From Flavobacterium sp. ov086 (GTDB taxonomy: Bacteria; Bacteroidota; Bacteroidia; Flavobacteriales; Flavobacteriaceae): a DNA stretch of 55,333 nucleotides. The notes under the pieces were generated by a model. It saw only the letters and a list, made by a program, of their open reading frames with translations. It was not told where the DNA came from and did no database searches. Both the position numbers and the translations under genes were made by a program. The first letter of the stretch is position 1; every line of letters begins with the position of its first letter. Shown here one piece after another: positions 27,042 to 36,113 of the stretch. The stretch lies in contig NZ_FZNL01000030.1 in assembly GCF_900187965.1 (NCBI RefSeq), positions 1-55,333 of the forward strand, in the 5' to 3' direction.

Positions 27042-28847
27042 TTAGAAGCAGTATTCGTTTTCTGCAACTAATTTAGATGTAATAATCTCTCTTAAGGCTA
27101 CAACATTTGGATTGTTTGTGTATTTTGTGAAACGTTTTAATCCCATTAACATCATACGTTGTTCGTCTCCTTCTGCAAAAGAAATAATTCCTTCTTTTCC
27201 TCTTGAGTTAACGATGTCAACAGCTTTGTATAAGTATAATTTTGCCATAGCAATTTGCTCTTGTACTTTAGCTTCGCCTTGATTTTTGGCTAATTTTTCA
27301 GTTCTAAGAATAGTACTTTCTGCCATATAGATTTCGATTAAGATATCAGAAGCAGCCATTAATAACTGTTGGTGAGCATCTAAATCCGGTCCGTATTTTT
27401 GAACAGCACTTCCGGCAACCATCAAGAAAACTTTTTTCAGATTAGCGATGATTCCTTTTTCTTCAGCAAATAATTCAGAGAAATCTGGAGTATCAAAAGA
27501 TGGAATTCCCATTAATTCTTCAGAAACTTTCATTGCTGGTCCAAGTAGATCAACGTGACCTTTCATTGCTTTTTTGATCAACATACCTACAGAAAGCATT
27601 CTGTTGATTTCGTTAGTTCCTTCGTAGATTCTAGCGATACGAGCATCTCTCCAGGCACTTTCCATTGGAGTGTCTTCAGAGAATCCCATTCCACCAAAAA
27701 TCTGAATTCCTTCGTCAGCACAAGCTTGTACGTCTTCAGAAACCGCAACTTTCAAAATAGAACATTCGATAGCATATTCTTCAACACCTTTCAATTCAGC
27801 TTCTTGGTGTGTAGTTCCTTCCGCTTCACGAGCAGCAATTCTGTCTTCAATATCTTTTGCAGCACGGTAAGAAGCACTTTCTCCAGCGTATGCATTAGTT
27901 GCCATTTCAGCTAGTTTAGAACGGATAGCTCCAAAAGATGAAATTGCAGTATTAAACTGAATTCTTTCGTTAGCATATTTCACTGCATTTGTAGTAACTC
28001 TACGTTGTGCATCTAAACAAGCAGCAGCTAGTTTAATACGTCCAACGTTAAGAGCGTTCATTGCAATTTTGAAACCGTTTCCTCTTTCAGACAACATGTT
28101 TTCAACAGGAACTTTAGTGTCGTTGAAGAAAACCTGACGTGTAGAAGAAGCACGGATTCCTAATTTATGCTCTTCTTCATTCATAGAAATTCCGTTTGAC
28201 GGATCGTTTTCTACGATGAAACCAGTAATATTTTTATCATCTCCAATACGAGCAAAAACGATGAAAACGCTACAGAAACCTGCATTCGAAATCCACATTT
28301 TTTGTCCTGTGATAGAGTAGTATTTGCCATCTTCAGATAAAACAGCCTTTGTTTTTCCTGAGTTAGCATCAGATCCTGCGCCTGGCTCAGTTAAGCAATA
28401 AGCTCCAAACCATTCTCCGGAAGCCAATTTAGGAACGTATTTTTTCTTTTGCTCTTCAGTTCCATAAAGTGTGATTGGCATTGTTCCAATACCTGTATGT
28501 GCCCCAAAAGCAGTTGAGAAAGATCCCGTAGCACCAGAAATGTAATCGCAAACTAACATTGTAGATACGAATCCCATTCCTAATCCACCGTATTCCTCAG
28601 GAACTGCAACTCCTAGAAGTCCTAGTTCACCTGCTTTACGCATAGATGATTCAGTATAAGCGTAATCTTTCTTTTCGAAACGATCTTTATGCGCCCATAA
28701 TTCTTTGTCAACGAACTCTTTTACAGAGTCACGCATCATTAACTGCTCTTCCGAGAAATCTTCTGGTGTAAAGACATCTTCGCATTTTGTTTCTTTAACT
28801 AAAAACTGACCACCACGGGTTACGTTTTTTTCGATTGTATCTGCCAT
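27042..28847 (-). CDS. Acyl-CoA dehydrogenase (long, C-terminally extended type)
   Basis: A 601-residue FAD enzyme for the first step of beta-oxidation. Family blocks visible are YCLTEPGAGSDANSGKTKA (~residues 150-168), MWISNAGFCSVFIVFARI (~183-200), QIFGGMGFSEDTPMESAWRDARIARIYEGTNEI (~385-417, carrying the usual flavin and catalytic region) and a ~180-residue C-terminal extension, as in VLCAD-like bacterial enzymes. It is the last gene of the marR-fadB-fadA operon, separated from the thiolase by the four-helix-bundle gene. Confidence 0.92.
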   Translation of the reverse strand: MADTIEKNVTRGGQFLVKETKCEDVFTPEDFSEEQLMMRDSVKEFVDKELWAHKDRFEKKDYAYTESSMRKAGELGLLGVAVPEEYGGLGMGFVSTMLVCDYISGATGSFSTAFGAHTGIGTMPITLYGTEEQKKKYVPKLASGEWFGAYCLTEPGAGSDANSGKTKAVLSEDGKYYSITGQKMWISNAGFCSVFIVFARIGDDKNITGFIVENDPSNGISMNEEEHKLGIRASSTRQVFFNDTKVPVENMLSERGNGFKIAMNALNVGRIKLAAACLDAQRRVTTNAVKYANERIQFNTAISSFGAIRSKLAEMATNAYAGESASYRAAKDIEDRIAAREAEGTTHQEAELKGVEEYAIECSILKVAVSEDVQACADEGIQIFGGMGFSEDTPMESAWRDARIARIYEGTNEINRMLSVGMLIKKAMKGHVDLLGPAMKVSEELMGIPSFDTPDFSELFAEEKGIIANLKKVFLMVAGSAVQKYGPDLDAHQQLLMAASDILIEIYMAESTILRTEKLAKNQGEAKVQEQIAMAKLYLYKAVDIVNSRGKEGIISFAEGDEQRMMLMGLKRFTKYTNNPNVVALREIITSKLVAENEYCF

Positions 28848-28872
28848 TTTTATTCTTTTTAGAGAAAAGAAA

Positions 28873-28895
28873 ATAGAATATAGAGAATAGATTTT
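28873..28895. repeat. Inverted repeat, left copy
   Basis: This 23-base copy begins ATAGAATATAGAG and ends ATAGATTTT. Its perfect complement lies at 29370-29392. The pair brackets the four-helix-bundle gene. Confidence 0.8.
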
Positions 28896-28909
28896 AGACT
28901 GGGCTTACT

Positions 28910-29260
28910 TTACTTTAAGCCGTTTTGGAAGCCCATTGTCATTCTTTGAAATTCTTCTATTTTAATTTCTAATTGGTTAAATTGTGTTTCGTTTATATAT
29001 TTTCTATGCGTTGCAATCAATAATTGTGTTACTAGTTCAAATGAAGAACCTAGAGAAATGTCTAAAAAATGACTGAATGATTTATCTGTTCGTGATGAAC
29101 CTTCAGCAATATTACTAGGCATTGAAACAGAACATCTGCTTATTTGAGAACTTAAATCATATCTTTCATGTTTCGGAAAGTCTAACAATAAATCTGAAAT
29201 ATCATTAGCAATTGAAATTCCAAGTTTCCAAATCTTCAAGTTCTTATAATTATGTCTCAT
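28910..29260 (-). CDS. Four-helix-bundle protein (23S rRNA-IVP/diversity-associated type)
   Basis: A 116-residue helical protein of the family first seen encoded in 23S rRNA intervening sequences. Motifs: YKNLKIWKLGISIANDISDLL (starts residue 5), YDLSSQISRCSVSMPSNIAEGSSR, and FSHFLDISLGSSFELVTQLLIA. It sits between the thiolase and acyl-CoA dehydrogenase genes of a metabolic operon and is flanked by perfect 23-bp inverted repeats, so it looks like a small inserted cassette. Function unknown. Confidence 0.88.
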   Translation of the reverse strand: MRHNYKNLKIWKLGISIANDISDLLLDFPKHERYDLSSQISRCSVSMPSNIAEGSSRTDKSFSHFLDISLGSSFELVTQLLIATHRKYINETQFNQLEIKIEEFQRMTMGFQNGLK

Positions 29261-29369
29261 GTTTTTTGAGCCAAGTTAAAGAATTAAACTAAAAAAGTAA
29301 GATTATTACTATTTATTGTTCTTAAAACATTTTGTCATTCCAAAAAGTCTTATCTCTTTCTTCTCAAAA

Positions 29370-29392
29370 AAATCTATTCTCTATATTCTATT
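29370..29392. repeat. Inverted repeat, right copy
   Basis: Perfect 23-base complement of 28873-28895, immediately after the thiolase gene end on the minus strand. Confidence 0.8.
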
Positions 29393-29400
29393 CTCTCTTC

Positions 29401-30582
29401 TTAAAGAACCTCGTAAATCCCCGCAGAACCTTGCCCAGTTCCTACACACATAGAAACGATTCCGTATTTATTACCTCTGCGTTTCATTTCGTCGAATAAC
29501 TGAACAGAAAGTTTAGCACCAGTACATCCCAGAGGGTGACCTAAAGCGATTGCACCACCGTTTACGTTTACGATTTCTGGGTTAATGTTTAATTCGCGAG
29601 TTACTGCTAAAGCTTGTGAAGCAAAAGCCTCGTTTAATTCAATTAACTCGATATCGTTCAATGTTAATCCTGCTTGTTTCAACGCTTTTGGAATTGCTTT
29701 TACAGGACCAATACCCATGATTCTTGGCTCAACACCAGAAGAAGCAAAGTTTACCAATCTTGCAATTGGCTCAAGGTTTAATTCTTTAACCATGTCTTCA
29801 CTCATAATTAGAACAAAAGCAGCACCATCACTCATTTGAGAAGAGTTACCTGCAGTTACACTTCCGTCAGCAGCAAAAACAGGTCTTAAACCTGCTAAAG
29901 CAGCTACAGAAGTTCCAGCACGTGGACCTTCGTCTTGTTTTACAACATATGATTTAGTTTCTTTTTTTCCATTTTCATTGATGAAAGTTTGTTCAACAGT
30001 AATCGGAACGATTTGTTTGTCGAATTTACCTTCAGCTTGTGCTTTCAAAGCTTTCATATGAGAGTTGTAAGCAAACTCATCTTGATCTTCTCTGGAGATT
30101 TTGTATTGGTTTGCAACCGCTTCAGCAGTTAAACCCATTCCCCAGTAATAATCTTCGTGACCAGCAGCAGCAACTTTATAATCCGGAGTTGGTTTGTAAC
30201 CTCCCATCGGAATAAAACTCATACTTTCGGCTCCACCAGCGATAATACAATCTGCCATTCCCGATTGGATTTTTGCAGTTGCCATTCCGATAGTTTCTAA
30301 TCCGGATGCGCAATAACGGTTTACGGTTACACCAGGAACATCTTCAACTTTTAATCCCATCAAAGAGATCAAACGTCCAACGTTAAGTCCTTGTTCTGCT
30401 TCCGGCATGGCATTTCCTACCATCACGTCATCGATACGTTTTTTGTCGAAATCAGGCAGTTCATCCATCATAAACTGAATAGTTTCTGCTGCTAATTCAT
30501 CAGGTCTTTTAAATCTAAAAACCCCTTTTGGTGCTTTTCCTACCGCAGTACGGTAAGCTTTTACTATATATGCTGTTTTCAT
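29401..30582 (-). CDS. fadA: Acetyl-CoA acyltransferase (thiolase)
   Basis: A 393-residue thiolase for the last step of beta-oxidation. The nucleophilic C91 is in NRYCASGLET. GGAIALGHPLGCTGAKL carries the catalytic His, and C379 is in CVGTGQGSAG. The N-terminal YRTAVGKAPKG and the tetramer-loop region are normal. It is co-oriented with fadB 94 bases upstream. Confidence 0.94.
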   Translation of the reverse strand: MKTAYIVKAYRTAVGKAPKGVFRFKRPDELAAETIQFMMDELPDFDKKRIDDVMVGNAMPEAEQGLNVGRLISLMGLKVEDVPGVTVNRYCASGLETIGMATAKIQSGMADCIIAGGAESMSFIPMGGYKPTPDYKVAAAGHEDYYWGMGLTAEAVANQYKISREDQDEFAYNSHMKALKAQAEGKFDKQIVPITVEQTFINENGKKETKSYVVKQDEGPRAGTSVAALAGLRPVFAADGSVTAGNSSQMSDGAAFVLIMSEDMVKELNLEPIARLVNFASSGVEPRIMGIGPVKAIPKALKQAGLTLNDIELIELNEAFASQALAVTRELNINPEIVNVNGGAIALGHPLGCTGAKLSVQLFDEMKRRGNKYGIVSMCVGTGQGSAGIYEVL

Positions 30583-30598
30583 TTGTTTCTTTTTTTAA

Positions 30599-30678
30599 GA
30601 GTATAGAAAATAGAGTATAGAAAATAGACTTTTACTAAGTCTGAAATCTATATTCTATTCTCTTTGTTCTATTTTCTA
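30599..30678. repeat. Gene-less copy of the AGAATAG-type inverted repeat
   Basis: Tandem ATAGAAAATAGA-type words at 30601-30630 face their near-complement at 30648-30678 around AGACTTTTACTAAGTCT. It matches the arms that flank the four-helix gene, but no gene lies between. Confidence 0.6.
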
Positions 30679-33066
30679 GTTTCTTAATGGTTTTCCTTTA
30701 GTTAACATATATTGAATTCTCTCTAAAGTCTTTCTCTCAGTACAAAGAGATAAGAAAGCTTCACGTTCGATATCTAATAAATATTGTTCAGATACTAAAG
30801 TCGCTTCAGATAAATCACCACCAGCCATTACATAAGCCAGTTTGTTAGCAATTTTTTTATCGTGCTCAGAAATGTATTTTCCAGCTTCCATTTGATCTGT
30901 TCCTACTAAGAACATTCCAAGAGCTTGTTTACCTAAAACCTTAACATCAGTTCTTCTGATAGGTTGAGTATAACCCGCTTCAGCCATTAACAATGCATGC
31001 TTTTTAGCTTCAGCGATCTGACGATCTTTGTTTACTACAATAACATCTTTACCATGTTGAAGAAGTCCTGTATCAAAAGCTTCGTAACCAGAAGTCGATA
31101 CTTTTGCCATAGCGATTGTTAAGAAATACTCTTGAAGAACGTTCAATTCCACATCGTTTTTACGGAATAAATCAGAAGCTCTTAAAGCCATTTCTTTAGA
31201 TCCACCACCACCAGGAAGTACACCAACACCAAATTCAACTAATCCCATGTAAGTTTCAGCAGCAGCTACAACTTTATCAGCATGTAAGCTCATTTCGCAT
31301 CCACCACCAAAAGTCATTCCGTGAGGCGCTACTACAACTGGAATAGAAGAATAACGAACGCGCATCATAGTGTCCTGGAACATTTTGATTGCCATGTTCA
31401 ATTCGTCGTATTCCTGCTCAACCGCCATCATGAAAATCATTCCGATATTAGCACCAACAGAGAAATTCGCTGCTTGGTTACCAATAACTAAACCTTGATA
31501 TTCTTTTTCAGATAAGTCGATTGCTTTATTGATAGCCTGAAGTACATCGCCACCAATAGTATTCATTTTTGATTGGAATTCTAAGTTCAAAATTCCATCA
31601 CCTAAATCTTGGATAATTGCACCACTATTACTCCAAACTTTTTTGCTTTCGCGAATGTTGTTCAGAATAATGAATGAATCTTGTCCCGGAACTTTTACTT
31701 GAGATTTTGTTGGGATATTATAGAAATAAGTTGCTCCTTCTTTTACAGAATAGAAACTTTCGCTTCCAGAAGCCAACATTTCGTTAACCCATGCAGCTGG
31801 TTCAAGACCTTCTGCTTTCATGATTTCGATTCCATTTGCAACACCAATAGCGTCCCAAATTTCGAATGGACCATTTTCCCATCCAAAACCAGCTTTCATC
31901 GCATCATCAATTTTATATAATTCGTCTGAGATTTCAGGAATTCTGTTTGACACATAAGCAAACATTCCAGCGAAACTCTTACGGTAGAATTCACCTGCTT
32001 TATCTTTTCCTTTTACAAGAACTTTAAAACGATTGATAGGTTTATCGATAGTTTTTGTTAGTTCAAGCGTAGCAAAATTTGCTTTTTTAGCAGCACGATA
32101 TTCTAATGTATCTAAGTCAAGAGTAAGGATATCTTTGTCTACTTTTTTGTAGAAACCTTGTCCTGTTTTGCTTCCTAACCAATTATTCTCCATCATTTTT
32201 GTGATGAAATCAGGAAGTTTAAACAATTCGTGTTGTTCATCTGTTGGGCAGTTTTCATAAATACCATTGGCAACGTGTACCAAAGTATCCAAACCAACCA
32301 CGTCAACCGTACGGAAAGTAGCCGATTTTGGACGACCAATTACCGGACCAGTCAATTTATCCACTTCTTCAATCGTTAATCCCATTTCTTTTACTAAGTG
32401 GAATAAACTCTGAATACCGTAAATACCAATTCTGTTTCCAATAAACGCTGGAGTATCTTTAGCAACAACCGAGGTTTTTCCTAAGAATTTAGATCCGTAT
32501 TCGTTTAAGAAATCCAATACTTCAGTTGAAGTTTTTGGGCCAGGAATAATTTCAAATAATTTTAAGTAACGCGCAGGGTTAAAAAAGTGAGTTCCGCAGA
32601 AGTGTTGTTGGAAATCTTCGCTTCTACCTTCGCTCATAAAATGAATCGGAATACCAGAAGTGTTTGAAGTAACCAAAGTTCCCGGTTTACGGAATTTCTC
32701 GATTTGTTCGAATACCAGTTTTTTAATATCCAAACGTTCAACTACAACTTCAATAATCCAGTCAACATTAGCAATTTTTGCCATATCATCAGTCGTATTT
32801 CCAGTCGTGATTCGGCTAGCAAATTTTTGACTGTAAATAGGAGACGGTTTCGATTTTAATGAATTCGCCAAGTGCTCATTTACGACACGGTTGCGAACAA
32901 CTTTACTTTCAAGCGTTAATCCTTTTTTAGTTTCAGCTTCTGTCAACTCGCGTGGTACAATGTCAAGCAATAAAACTTCAACACCAATATTGGCAAAATG
33001 ACAAGCTATTCCTGAACCCATAATTCCGGATCCAATTACAGCAACTTTTTTAATTGTGCGTTTCAT
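30676..33066 (-). CDS. fadB: 3-hydroxyacyl-CoA dehydrogenase / enoyl-CoA hydratase fusion
   Basis: A 796-residue bifunctional beta-oxidation enzyme with the dehydrogenase first and hydratase second, the FadN-like order opposite to E. coli FadB. The NAD loop VIGSGIMGSGIACHFA is at ~residues 10-25. HFFNPARYLKLFEIIPGP and GNRIGIYG are 3HCDH blocks. The hydratase part from ~residue 480 has HGMTFGGGCEMSLHADKV and GVLPGGGGSKEMAL. Together with fadA and the acyl-CoA dehydrogenase it covers the whole cycle. Confidence 0.94.
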   Translation of the reverse strand: MKRTIKKVAVIGSGIMGSGIACHFANIGVEVLLLDIVPRELTEAETKKGLTLESKVVRNRVVNEHLANSLKSKPSPIYSQKFASRITTGNTTDDMAKIANVDWIIEVVVERLDIKKLVFEQIEKFRKPGTLVTSNTSGIPIHFMSEGRSEDFQQHFCGTHFFNPARYLKLFEIIPGPKTSTEVLDFLNEYGSKFLGKTSVVAKDTPAFIGNRIGIYGIQSLFHLVKEMGLTIEEVDKLTGPVIGRPKSATFRTVDVVGLDTLVHVANGIYENCPTDEQHELFKLPDFITKMMENNWLGSKTGQGFYKKVDKDILTLDLDTLEYRAAKKANFATLELTKTIDKPINRFKVLVKGKDKAGEFYRKSFAGMFAYVSNRIPEISDELYKIDDAMKAGFGWENGPFEIWDAIGVANGIEIMKAEGLEPAAWVNEMLASGSESFYSVKEGATYFYNIPTKSQVKVPGQDSFIILNNIRESKKVWSNSGAIIQDLGDGILNLEFQSKMNTIGGDVLQAINKAIDLSEKEYQGLVIGNQAANFSVGANIGMIFMMAVEQEYDELNMAIKMFQDTMMRVRYSSIPVVVAPHGMTFGGGCEMSLHADKVVAAAETYMGLVEFGVGVLPGGGGSKEMALRASDLFRKNDVELNVLQEYFLTIAMAKVSTSGYEAFDTGLLQHGKDVIVVNKDRQIAEAKKHALLMAEAGYTQPIRRTDVKVLGKQALGMFLVGTDQMEAGKYISEHDKKIANKLAYVMAGGDLSEATLVSEQYLLDIEREAFLSLCTERKTLERIQYMLTKGKPLRN

Positions 33067-33117
33067 ATTTGTTAATGTTTGTTTTTGTTTGAATTTGAAA
33101 CTCCTTAATAAATAAGG

Positions 33118-33576
33118 TTATTCATTTCCTGTTTTTTCTGTTTGATTAAATATGTTTTTATCGTGAATAAGTTCATTTATGATTTCCGAAACCTCGATAA
33201 AATGTTTCATTTTTTCATCCGAAACATGTTTTCTAACCGTTTCATTAAATTTTAGAACTGTATTCTTAGATAATTCTCTTTTTTCTTTTCCAAATTCCGT
33301 CAGGTAGATTAAGACACCGCGACCATCACTTGGGTTTTTTTTGCGAACAATTAAACCTTTGTCTTCCATTGATTTCAATGTTCTTGTAAGGCTTGTGGCT
33401 TCCATACCCATTCTTGGCCCTAAAGCCGTCGATGGAGTTCCATCTTCCTTATCAATACTCAAAAGTGCAAATCCAGTGGCCATAGTGGCATCGTATTTAG
33501 CAGCTTCCTCGTTATACATTCTTGATACGGCTTGCCATGTAGCTCTCAAAATATAATCTATTGTTTTGTCTTTCAT
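33118..33576 (-). CDS. MarR-family regulator of the beta-oxidation operon
   Basis: A 152-residue MarR winged-HTH protein: GMEATSLTRTLKSMEDKGLIVRKKNPSDGRGVLIYLTEFG (~residues 55-95) is the recognition helix and wing. It is the first gene of the fad operon, 51 bases before fadB. The likely model is repression relieved by acyl-CoA, which is inferred from position. Confidence 0.88.
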   Translation of the reverse strand: MKDKTIDYILRATWQAVSRMYNEEAAKYDATMATGFALLSIDKEDGTPSTALGPRMGMEATSLTRTLKSMEDKGLIVRKKNPSDGRGVLIYLTEFGKEKRELSKNTVLKFNETVRKHVSDEKMKHFIEVSEIINELIHDKNIFNQTEKTGNE

Positions 33577-33822
33577 AAGTAACTATATCGATTTCAAATA
33601 TAATCAAAAAATACTATGCATGCATATTATTTTATCATAAATTTTTGGTTATTTAAAAAATTCCTCTGAAATAGAGGGGTTTACGGTTAATTTTTAATTG
33701 AAATATACTATTCTTTTTTGGGATTTTAACAAATTTTAAGACTTAAAAGACGTTTTCTGAGTCTAAAAGCCTCTAAAATTCTTCTTTATGTAAAAAAACT
33801 TATAATAAAGTGCGAATAAATT

Positions 33823-34836
33823 TTACTCTTCATATCGCAAAACCGCCTTCTGAAGGATCTTTTTCATGCGATTCCGAAGATGTTCAGGACGCAAAACCTC
33901 AATTCCCTCTCCAAAACCAAGAATTATGCGTTCCATTTCAAAATTTGGAGTAATAAGCAAATGAACAATAATACTCTTATCTTCATTCTCCGTAACCAGC
34001 CTTTGTGTATGATGCAATGGTTTCGTCAAAACATAAGGCGCATTTGTGGCATCAATCCAAAGTTCAATTCTCCTTGGTTTCAAACCCGAATTTACCGTCA
34101 CGCCAATAATATTTTCATAATAAACATCAGCATCAAAATCCTCCTCTATATAAGGAAGATTAAAATCGTAATCGATCGAAATGATTCTGTCCAATGCCAA
34201 ATTCGTAATAGGCTGAGAACCCTTAGTTTTCCCAATCAAAAACCAACGATTATTAAACTCCTTCAAGATAAAAGGATGAAAATGAAATTTACTTTCTTCC
34301 CTCGATTTAAATGATTTATAAGTAATCACAAGCACAACCTTTTTGACAATCGCCTGATAAATCTCATCCAGATAATGCAAACCCTTTAAACCCTCATTTT
34401 TATCCAGATAAATAACAGGCTTCGTATGCGATTTCTCCGAATAGATTTTATCCTCCAAACGCTGCAAAATATCCGATACATCATTAAACAACGAAAAATC
34501 CTTAAACTGTTTCAGCATCGAGACCGTTTCCGTCAAAACATTCATATCCGTTTCTGTCAGCGGAATATCTGTAATCGTAAATTCGTCGTCCTCATATTTA
34601 TAGAACTTCTTGTCATAAACGACAATTGGCGCGTTATAACCCAGTTTTTCGCTTCGCATCAACTGAATATCCATTTGGATAGTTCGTTTACTAATCGAAT
34701 TTTCCCGACCTTCATATTCAAACAAAGCTTCAGAACAACATTCGATCAAATCCTCCAAAGTCCATTGCCGATATTTATTTTGTAGACATTTGTCTATCGT
34801 TTTGTACCGTATTAAGGCATTCTTGTTTTGAGACAT
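33823..34836 (-). CDS. WYL-domain transcriptional regulator (YafY-like)
   Basis: A 337-residue regulator with an N-terminal HTH (RYKTIDKCLQNKYRQWTLEDLIECCSEAL, residues ~8-40), a middle WYL domain (~residues 165-225, SKFHFHPFILKEFNNRWFLIGKTK) and a C-terminal WCX-like segment (LWIDATNAPYVLTKPLHHTQ). WYL proteins often sense nucleic-acid fragments or nucleotides and control damage responses. It lies next to the Ro/RNA-repair island and is the best in-window candidate to bind the four repeated palindromes. Its own upstream region does not show that palindrome. Binding is inference. Confidence 0.88.
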   Translation of the reverse strand: MSQNKNALIRYKTIDKCLQNKYRQWTLEDLIECCSEALFEYEGRENSISKRTIQMDIQLMRSEKLGYNAPIVVYDKKFYKYEDDEFTITDIPLTETDMNVLTETVSMLKQFKDFSLFNDVSDILQRLEDKIYSEKSHTKPVIYLDKNEGLKGLHYLDEIYQAIVKKVVLVITYKSFKSREESKFHFHPFILKEFNNRWFLIGKTKGSQPITNLALDRIISIDYDFNLPYIEEDFDADVYYENIIGVTVNSGLKPRRIELWIDATNAPYVLTKPLHHTQRLVTENEDKSIIVHLLITPNFEMERIILGFGEGIEVLRPEHLRNRMKKILQKAVLRYEE

Positions 34837-34844
34837 ATTATTTT

Positions 34845-35103
34845 GTTTTTGCTCGCAAAGTCGCGAAGTTTTTGTTTCTCGCAGATTATGCAGATTTAAG
34901 CAGTTTTTTTTTAATCATTTTAATCCTTTAATCTGTGGCATAAAAAAAACTTGGTGACTTCGCTCTCGATAGCTATCGGGATTGCGCGATTAATTTTGCT
35001 TAGTATATTTTGGGCGTGTTTCGCCGCGGCGAATCGGGCTTTCGGTTTTATCTTTTGTTCCGTTCCACTTCACAAAAGGATATCGCCTCTATCCCTCACG
35101 CAT
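34845..35103. repeat. Intergenic repeat-like DNA
   Basis: This gap holds a CGCAAAG...CTTCG-type stretch (34851-34970) and then a GC-richer segment with GTTTCGCCGCGGCGAATCGG at ~35020-35040 and ATCGCCTCTATCCCTCACGC at 35083-35102. These words resemble intergenic repeats seen across Flavobacterium genomes (recalled, not searched). No credible gene is seen. Confidence 0.45.
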
Positions 35104-35718
35104 TTACGTCAAGAACAAAACCTCCCTTTCAATATTAAATCTTGCTTTCTTTTCATACAAATTCCTGAATTCATCCGTTTGAAAAATAAAATCATATTCC
35201 AGAAAATGTTTCAAAGCCTTTGCGCGTCCCGGTTTATATAGAAAATCAGGATAAATGCGATATTCCTTTCTAATTTGTTCAAAGTAAATATGATATTCAG
35301 ACCAATCTCTGGCGAGAATTTTCAAATCAAAATCAATCAGCCAATTAATATCTTCAATTGTATTATGCTGATGTAATTGCGTCGCGCAAATCATATCAAA
35401 TACCAATTCGGGATTTAGATTAGAATCTTTAGGTAGAATCTTAACCGCAAACTCGGCACTTTTGAGTTCATTATCTTTTTTGCTGCTTATATATATGTAG
35501 TCATGATAAAAGATGGAATACAAAACCTCATTCGGGAATTTGAGATTATCAAAATACGTTTCAAAACACTCAATCATATCCTTTATATGTGTCAGATTGT
35601 GATAATGTCTTGATTTTTTGGAATATGCCTTTTCTAAATCAGACCAATTTTTTTCAATTGCTTTTTCGTCAAAGCCAATGTTTGTAAGCAATTCGGTATA
35701 TTTTTCCTTTAGATTCAT
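35104..35718 (-). CDS. HD-domain metal-dependent phosphohydrolase
   Basis: A 204-residue HD-superfamily protein. The metal ligands are visible in RHYHNLTHIKDMIE (~residues 36-49) and SIFYHDYIY (~residues 68-76, the HD pair). Possible activities are hydrolysis of nucleotide or RNA-end phosphates. It is divergent from the tRNA-like RNA. Its promoter (TTTG, 19 bases, TATATTTG) overlaps the first island palindrome, which ties it to the RNA-repair regulon. Confidence 0.8.
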   Translation of the reverse strand: MNLKEKYTELLTNIGFDEKAIEKNWSDLEKAYSKKSRHYHNLTHIKDMIECFETYFDNLKFPNEVLYSIFYHDYIYISSKKDNELKSAEFAVKILPKDSNLNPELVFDMICATQLHQHNTIEDINWLIDFDLKILARDWSEYHIYFEQIRKEYRIYPDFLYKPGRAKALKHFLEYDFIFQTDEFRNLYEKKARFNIEREVLFLT

Positions 35719-35732
35719 ATTCTTGTTTTACT

Positions 35733-35763
35733 CAAATATAGAATTCTTTTTTTACTGCGCAAA
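35733..35763 (-). promoter_or_regulatory. Promoter of the HD gene
   Basis: On the minus strand TTTG lies 19 bases before TATATTTG (35733-35740), a full match to the Bacteroidota -33/-7 consensus. The -33 part falls inside palindrome 1, so a protein bound there would act on this promoter too. Confidence 0.65.
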
Positions 35764-35792
35764 ATAATTGCGTAGTAGTTCTGAAATCTTTG
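35753..35792 (+). promoter_or_regulatory. Island operator/promoter 1 (tRNA-like RNA)
   Basis: Palindrome halves TACTGCGCAA (35753-35762) and TTGCGTAGTA (35768-35777) are separated by AATAA. Seven bases later comes AATCTTTG (35785-35792), a variant -7 box. Same architecture as operators 2, 3 and 4. Confidence 0.85.
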
Positions 35793-35808
35793 TAATGTCA
35801 AAACGAAA

Positions 35809-35998
35809 GGCCTTGTAGCTTAAAAGGAAAAGCCTACAGAAAAATTACTGGCTGTAGAGTTTGCGGATATTCCGGTTAGACCCGAGCGGACTAATGGGTA
35901 GAATTTACAGAAGCACCGAAATCGTTAGGGAAAGTAGGGAAGCGTATTTAGAGCCGCAATGCCCGAAAGGGAATATGAGTTCGAATCTCATCAAGGTC
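35809..35998 (+). ncRNA. 190-nt tRNA-like RNA of the Ro island
   Basis: The ends form a tRNA acceptor: GGCCTTG (35809-35815) pairs with CAAGGTC (35992-35998), seven pairs with one G-U. TA and a D-arm follow (GCTT, loop AAAAGGAA, AAGC). Next is a stem CTACAG/CTGTAG with a 12-base loop (35834-35857). Then comes a ~115-base insert closed by TTGCGG/CCGCAA (35861-35866, 35954-35959) and a CCC-GAAA-GGG hairpin. Last is a standard T-arm (ATGAG, TTCGAAT, CTCAT, 35975-35991). No CCA is encoded. It has its own island promoter. No known class fits. A decoy, substrate or sensor RNA for the Ro/ligase system is inferred. Confidence 0.75.
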
Positions 35999-36019
35999 AC
36001 AAAAAAATAAAGATTTTTT

Positions 36020-36059
36020 TACTGCGCAGAATAATTGCGTAGTACAATTGAAATCTTTG
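36020..36059 (+). promoter_or_regulatory. Island operator/promoter 2 (TROVE gene)
   Basis: TACTGCGCAG (36020-36029), AATAA, TTGCGTAGTA (36035-36044), then seven bases to AATCTTTG (36052-36059). The leader to the TROVE ATG is about 50 bases. Confidence 0.85.
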
Positions 36060-36113
36060 TAATGTCAAAAAGGAACAACAATTAGATTGTTTAATTTTTA
36101 AAAACGAGAAATT

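Noticed and set aside
34951..35241. ORF on the plus strand overlapping the HD gene
   Set aside because: It overlaps the HD gene and repeat-like DNA and shows no family motif.
35753..35792. Sigma-54 promoter, as for Salmonella rsr-yrl-rtc
   Set aside because: No GG at -24 with GC at -12 in the four copies; the shared AATCTTTG box fits the Bacteroidota -7 element better.
35809..35998. Group I intron in a tRNA, or tmRNA
   Set aside because: The insert is too short and lacks the group I core elements. A tmRNA would lack a D-stem and carry a tag reading frame and longer pseudoknots.
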